NCBI GenBank assembly: GCA_018711655.1
Contig: DVIA01000061.1
Location: 1 to 36,614, forward strand
Origin: Candidatus Pullichristensenella avicola
Lineage (GTDB): Bacteria > Bacillota > Clostridia > Christensenellales > Aristaeellaceae
DNA length: 36,614 bases
Direction of reading: 5' to 3'
The notes beneath the pieces are model-generated. The model searched no databases. It was not told the DNA's origin and saw only the letters and a list, made by a program, of their open reading frames with translations. Position numbers and translations under genes: made by a program. This document shows, in pieces, positions 33,933 to 36,614 of the stretch. Positions within the stretch are counted from its first letter, which is position 1. Each line of letters opens with the position of its first letter.

Positions 33933-34955
33933 TCAGCGCCCCATATAGGCGCAGACGCCCTCGACCATGCCCTGTACCAGCAGCGCCTGATAGGCGGGAT
34001 CGTTGAGGTTATGATCCTCCTCCTCGTTGGTCATAAAGCCCATTTCCACAAGGATGCTGGGGACTTCCGACCAGTTGAGGCCCGTATAGCTATCGCGGCG
34101 GAAAATGCCGTCGCTTTCCGCGCCCGTGGCCTCGACCATGGCGGGCAGAAGCGCCTCGGCGGCGCGCAGGCATTCATCGGCGTTTGCGCCCGTTTTGCGG
34201 ATATACAGGCCGATGCCCTGCGCGCTTTCGTTGCTGGAGCCGTTGCAGTGAATGCGCAAAACCAGATCCACGTCCAGTTCGTTCATCATAATGGCGCGCT
34301 CCTGGTTGGAGATATCCACCTCGTTGCTTTCCCGCGTCATGTAGACCTCGCAGCCCAGTTCCTCCAACGCCGCGCGCAGTTGCAGGGAAATGTCGAGGTT
34401 GACCTCGTATTCCGGCACGCCGGTAAAGCGGCCGTAGGTACCGGAGGAGACCTTGGCCTTCATTTCCGAACTTCCGGGGGCGACGGCCTCGCGCTCGCTG
34501 TTGGCGTGGGCCTGATGGCCGGGGTCGATGCCGATTTTTACGCCCGTAAGGCGGCCCGGTTCGCGCGTGGCCAGGGGCGGCACGGTGGGCATATCCGCGG
34601 GAAGGCGGGCGAAGGGGTCGTCCGGCGCGGGCGTGGCGGAAGCCTGCGCGGAAGGAGAGGCCTCCGCGCGCGGCGTGGGCGTCGGATAGGGCGTTTGCGC
34701 CGGAGTGTCGGGCGTGGGCGACGGGACGGGCGTCGCCGGCGCGACGGACTGCGGGCGCGCCGGGGCGGGTTCGGCCTGCGGGGTCGCGTCAGGCTGCTGT
34801 GTGGCCAGGGGACGTTCCGTAGGCAGGGTTTGGCCGGCGCTTTCGCCCGTCGTCAGCGGGGCGAGCGGGACCGGCGTGGGCGCGCCCAGCGCCGCGCCGC
34901 CGAGCAGCGCCGCGCCGAGCAACGCGGCCAGAAGGCGTTTGCAAAAGCGCGTCAT
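33933..34955 (-). CDS. Secreted N-acetylmuramoyl-L-alanine amidase (Amidase_3)
   Basis: Cuts the bond between muramic acid and the stem peptide of the cell wall. The 340-residue protein has a signal peptide (about 1-24), then a long Pro/Thr/Ala-rich linker (about 25-130, rich in TPTP and PxP), then the Amidase_3 domain. Zinc ligands are His147 in GIDPGHQ, Glu184 in PEYEVNL and His236 in RIHCN; the catalytic Glu304 is in ILVEMGFMTN. The Pro/Thr linker suggests passage through or attachment within the wall. Its ATG overlaps the stop of the TetR gene (ATGA) on the minus strand, so the two are co-expressed from the TetR promoter. Regulation by TetR is plausible. Confidence 0.93.
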   Translation of the reverse strand: MTRFCKRLLAALLGAALLGGAALGAPTPVPLAPLTTGESAGQTLPTERPLATQQPDATPQAEPAPARPQSVAPATPVPSPTPDTPAQTPYPTPTPRAEASPSAQASATPAPDDPFARLPADMPTVPPLATREPGRLTGVKIGIDPGHQAHANSEREAVAPGSSEMKAKVSSGTYGRFTGVPEYEVNLDISLQLRAALEELGCEVYMTRESNEVDISNQERAIMMNELDVDLVLRIHCNGSSNESAQGIGLYIRKTGANADECLRAAEALLPAMVEATGAESDGIFRRDSYTGLNWSEVPSILVEMGFMTNEEEDHNLNDPAYQALLVQGMVEGVCAYMGR

Positions 34956-35659
34956 GCCTCTTCTTCCTCCGTTTTTTCCAGGCCGGGCAGAAGCGCCCGA
35001 CAGACCTTGAGCACGCGGTCGATATCGAACAGGCGCACCGAGCCGTAAGGCGCGTTGAGGATCAGTTCCACCGTATCGCGATAGACGTTGAGCGTGTCGA
35101 TGACCGCCATGACGCTTTCGGGCTTTCCTTCGCCGGCAATGAGCAGGCGCGCGGCCTCGTCCTCCACATCGTGCGCAAGCAGCAGAAGCAGCCGGCCGAC
35201 GCCGCCCGGCTGGCGGGTATAGAAAACGCCCTCGCGCAGGCCCTGGGCGACGACCTCGTCCATCACCGATCCAAGCTGGGCGAGCGTCACCGCGCGAATG
35301 GAGCGCAGAAGCGCCGCGTCGCCGCCACGGAAGCAGACGTTGAACACCATGGCGATGAACTCCGGCTGTTCGCGCTCGAAAAGGTTCACCAGCGCAAACA
35401 GCCGGTTGAGCTTGTCCAGCGCCCCCAGCGAGGAAAGCCGCAGTTCCCGCGCCGTTTGCGAGAATTTCTGCTCGGCCCGGCGGGCGCTCACAGCCTCCAA
35501 TACGGCCATTTTCGATTCAAAGTGGTGATAAAAACCGCCCTTGGAAAGCCCCATCGCGTCCAGAATGTCCTGAACGGAGGTCTCCTCGTAGCCGCGCTGG
35601 AAAAACAGCGCTTCGGCGGTGTCGAGGATGGCCTGCCGGCGCAGATCGCCTTTTTTCAT
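34952..35659 (-). CDS. TetR-family transcriptional regulator
   Basis: A 235-residue regulator. The N-terminal HTH is typical (AILDTAEALFFQRGYEETSVQDILDAMGLSKGGFYHHFESKMAVLEAV). The C-terminal ligand domain is helical and unlike any that I can name. AAGGAGGGG ends 6 bases before the ATG. It is co-transcribed with and overlaps the amidase by 4 bases, so the regulator may control the amidase gene and itself. It is divergent from thiamine pyrophosphokinase, with the two promoters about 30 bases apart. Ligand unknown. Confidence 0.9.
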   Translation of the reverse strand: MKKGDLRRQAILDTAEALFFQRGYEETSVQDILDAMGLSKGGFYHHFESKMAVLEAVSARRAEQKFSQTARELRLSSLGALDKLNRLFALVNLFEREQPEFIAMVFNVCFRGGDAALLRSIRAVTLAQLGSVMDEVVAQGLREGVFYTRQPGGVGRLLLLLAHDVEDEAARLLIAGEGKPESVMAVIDTLNVYRDTVELILNAPYGSVRLFDIDRVLKVCRALLPGLEKTEEEEA

Positions 35660-35682
35660 TGGTACCCCTCCTTGTCCCCTTC

Positions 35683-35712
35683 ATTATAGCAGAACAAACC
35701 AAAGTCCGTCAA
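35683..35712 (-). promoter_or_regulatory. Promoter of the TetR-amidase operon
   Basis: On the minus strand TTGACG (35707-35712), 18-base spacer and TATAAT (35683-35688). The CCGT/ACGG palindrome around the -35 (35706-35715) could be part of a TetR site. Confidence 0.72.
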
Positions 35713-35741
35713 CGGCAAAGGCGCGGAAAAACGCGCCGCGC

Positions 35742-35770
35742 TTGACTTTCCTCGCGCCGGCTGGTATTAT
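35742..35770 (+). promoter_or_regulatory. Promoter of thiamine pyrophosphokinase
   Basis: TTGACT (35742-35747), 17-base spacer, TATTAT (35765-35770). The start codon is 22 bases further, so the leader is about 15 bases and consists mostly of the ribosome site. Confidence 0.75.
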
Positions 35771-35792
35771 AGGCCGCATGGAGGTGAGGCGC

Positions 35793-36428
35793 ATGCAAGG
35801 GCGCTGCTGGATCGTAGGCGCGGGAGACTGGTGCGCGCGGGGCTGGGCGCCGCGGGCGGGGGATATCGTCGTCGCCGCCGACGGCGGCCAGGCGCCGCTG
35901 GTGCGGTTGAACCTGCTGCCGGATGTGGTGGTGGGCGATTTCGATTCCCTGCGCGACGCGCCGCACGGCGGCGAGGTCGTGCGCCTGCCCGCCGAAAAGG
36001 ACGATACGGATATGGTGGCGGCGCTGCGCATCGGCCTTGAGCGCGGCTATCGGGAATTTCGCATTTATGGCGCCGCCGGCGGCCGCATCGACCACACCAT
36101 CGCCAACCTGCAATCCCTCAATTTCCTCGCCCGCCAGGGCGCGCGCGGCGTGCTGGTGGAGGAACGCTATATGCTGACCTCCCTCCTCAACGGGGAAATG
36201 CGCTTTCGCGCCGGCAGCCGGGGCATGCTCTCGGTGTTCGCGCAGGGCGGCGAGGCGCGCGGCGTGTACCTGGAGGGGCTGAAATACGAACAGCACGGCT
36301 TCACCCTGCGCGACGACTACCCCATGGGCGTGAGCAACGAGTTCACCGGCGTCCCCGCCCGCGTGGCGGTGAGGGACGGCCTGCTGCTGGTGGCGTGGAC
36401 GCATACGGCGCTTGCCGAGGGGATATAG
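35793..36428 (+). CDS. thiN: Thiamine pyrophosphokinase
   Basis: Makes thiamine diphosphate from thiamine and ATP, the cofactor needed by the PFOR encoded nearby. The 211-residue protein has the family motifs AADGG (28-32), GDFDS (48-52), EKDDTD (68-73) and GGRIDHT (96-102), plus a C-terminal thiamine-binding strand region with GVSNEFTG. The ATG at 35793 has GGAGGTGA 5 bases before; an earlier ATG overlaps that site. Length is typical. The gene has its own promoter and terminator. No thiamine riboswitch is seen in the short leader. Confidence 0.93.
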   Translation: MQGRCWIVGAGDWCARGWAPRAGDIVVAADGGQAPLVRLNLLPDVVVGDFDSLRDAPHGGEVVRLPAEKDDTDMVAALRIGLERGYREFRIYGAAGGRIDHTIANLQSLNFLARQGARGVLVEERYMLTSLLNGEMRFRAGSRGMLSVFAQGGEARGVYLEGLKYEQHGFTLRDDYPMGVSNEFTGVPARVAVRDGLLLVAWTHTALAEGI

Positions 36429-36439
36429 GCAAAACAACA

Positions 36440-36474
36440 GGCTCCGCGCCTTTGCCGGCGCGGAGCCCGTTTTT
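36440..36474. terminator. Terminator after thiN
   Basis: A perfect 11-bp stem GGCTCCGCGCC (36440-36450) pairs with 36457-36467, followed by CG and five T (36470-36474). The AAAA stretch on the other side lets it also serve the convergent hppA gene. Confidence 0.85.
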
Positions 36475-36482
36475 GCCCTTTC

Positions 36483-36614
36483 TCAGAAGAACAGCCCGAA
36501 CAGATTGTATTTGGAAAACACGGCCACGGCCACCAGGGAGACGGTGGACATGATCTTGATGAAGATGTCCAGGCAGGGGCCGACGGTGTCCTTGAGCGGG
36601 TCGCCCACGGTGTC
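36483..36614 (-). CDS. hppA: Membrane ion-translocating pyrophosphatase, C-terminal part
   Basis: Partial gene cut by the window edge: the last 43 codons on the minus strand. The peptide begins [20 protein letters not shown], the near-invariant C-terminal signature of membrane pyrophosphatases, which pump Na+ or H+ at the expense of pyrophosphate. It ends in a final helix and LFGLFF. A cysteine stands where the family has mostly serine (GPSLN). Ion specificity cannot be judged from this piece. Convergent with thiN, sharing a terminator. Confidence 0.88.
   Translation of the reverse strand, partial: DTVGDPLKDTVGPCLDIFIKIMSTVSLVAVAVFSKYNLFGLFF

Noticed and set aside
35619-35792. An upstream extension of thiN to 35619
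   Set aside because: It would run through both divergent promoters and the start of the TetR gene; the ribosome site fits the ATG at 35793.

Overview
The window is about 36.6 kb of GC-rich DNA from an anaerobic, fermentative member of the Firmicutes (Clostridia-like). The basis is pyruvate:ferredoxin oxidoreductase, a T-box leader on metG, AGGAGG ribosome sites before nearly every gene, sigma-A-type promoters with 17-bp spacers, a YesM/YesN two-component pair, an AraR-type regulator and the tail of a membrane pyrophosphatase. A high-GC gut clostridial lineage fits, but the species cannot be told from this sequence.

Layout. 1-2.9 kb: glutamate dehydrogenase (minus), preceded by a tandem array that resembles its own 3' end, and divergent from an AspT/YidE-type transporter. 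3.0-7.0 kb: a three-gene signalling unit of sugar-binding lipoprotein, YesM-type histidine kinase and YesN/AraC response regulator, with no transporter. 7.1-9.5 kb: an accessory patch with a small XRE regulator plus membrane protein (promoter bracketed by two palindromes), then an XRE regulator divergent from a Fic protein. 9.5-11.3 kb: a probable preQ1-I riboswitch with terminator ahead of a YhhQ-type queuosine-precursor transporter, then a short-chain dehydrogenase. 11.5-15.8 kb: araR, araA and a FGGY ribulokinase, with an inverted repeat over the araA promoter; araD is absent. 15.8-16.2 kb: four copies of a 56-67 bp GC-rich repeat. 16.3-18.6 kb: a two-gene ABC exporter. 19.0-22.0 kb: a secreted SH3b protein (minus), a HAD phosphatase and rsmF. 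22.1-25.2 kb: T-box, metG, tatD. 25.2-26.0 kb: a lower-GC patch holding a frameshifted small secreted-protein gene and a C-terminal gene remnant. 26.0-35.7 kb is almost all minus strand: a membrane-anchored protein with an acidic tail, a zinc ribbon, a GT2 glycosyltransferase, nifJ, a second SH3b protein, an acyl-CoA thioesterase, and a TetR-amidase pair. 35.7-36.6 kb: thiamine pyrophosphokinase and the C-terminus of a membrane pyrophosphatase running off the edge.

How it works together. PFOR, glutamate dehydrogenase and the ion-pumping pyrophosphatase are core anaerobic energy and nitrogen metabolism. The sugar sensor and the ara genes point to use of plant-derived pentoses or furanose sugars. 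Three RNA- or repressor-controlled switches (preQ1, T-box, AraR operator) are readable in the DNA. Most of the window is ordinary chromosome. The places worth a second look are the sensor triad, the XRE/membrane-protein module with paired operators, the Fic/XRE pair, the repeat arrays and the 25.2-26.0 kb patch.
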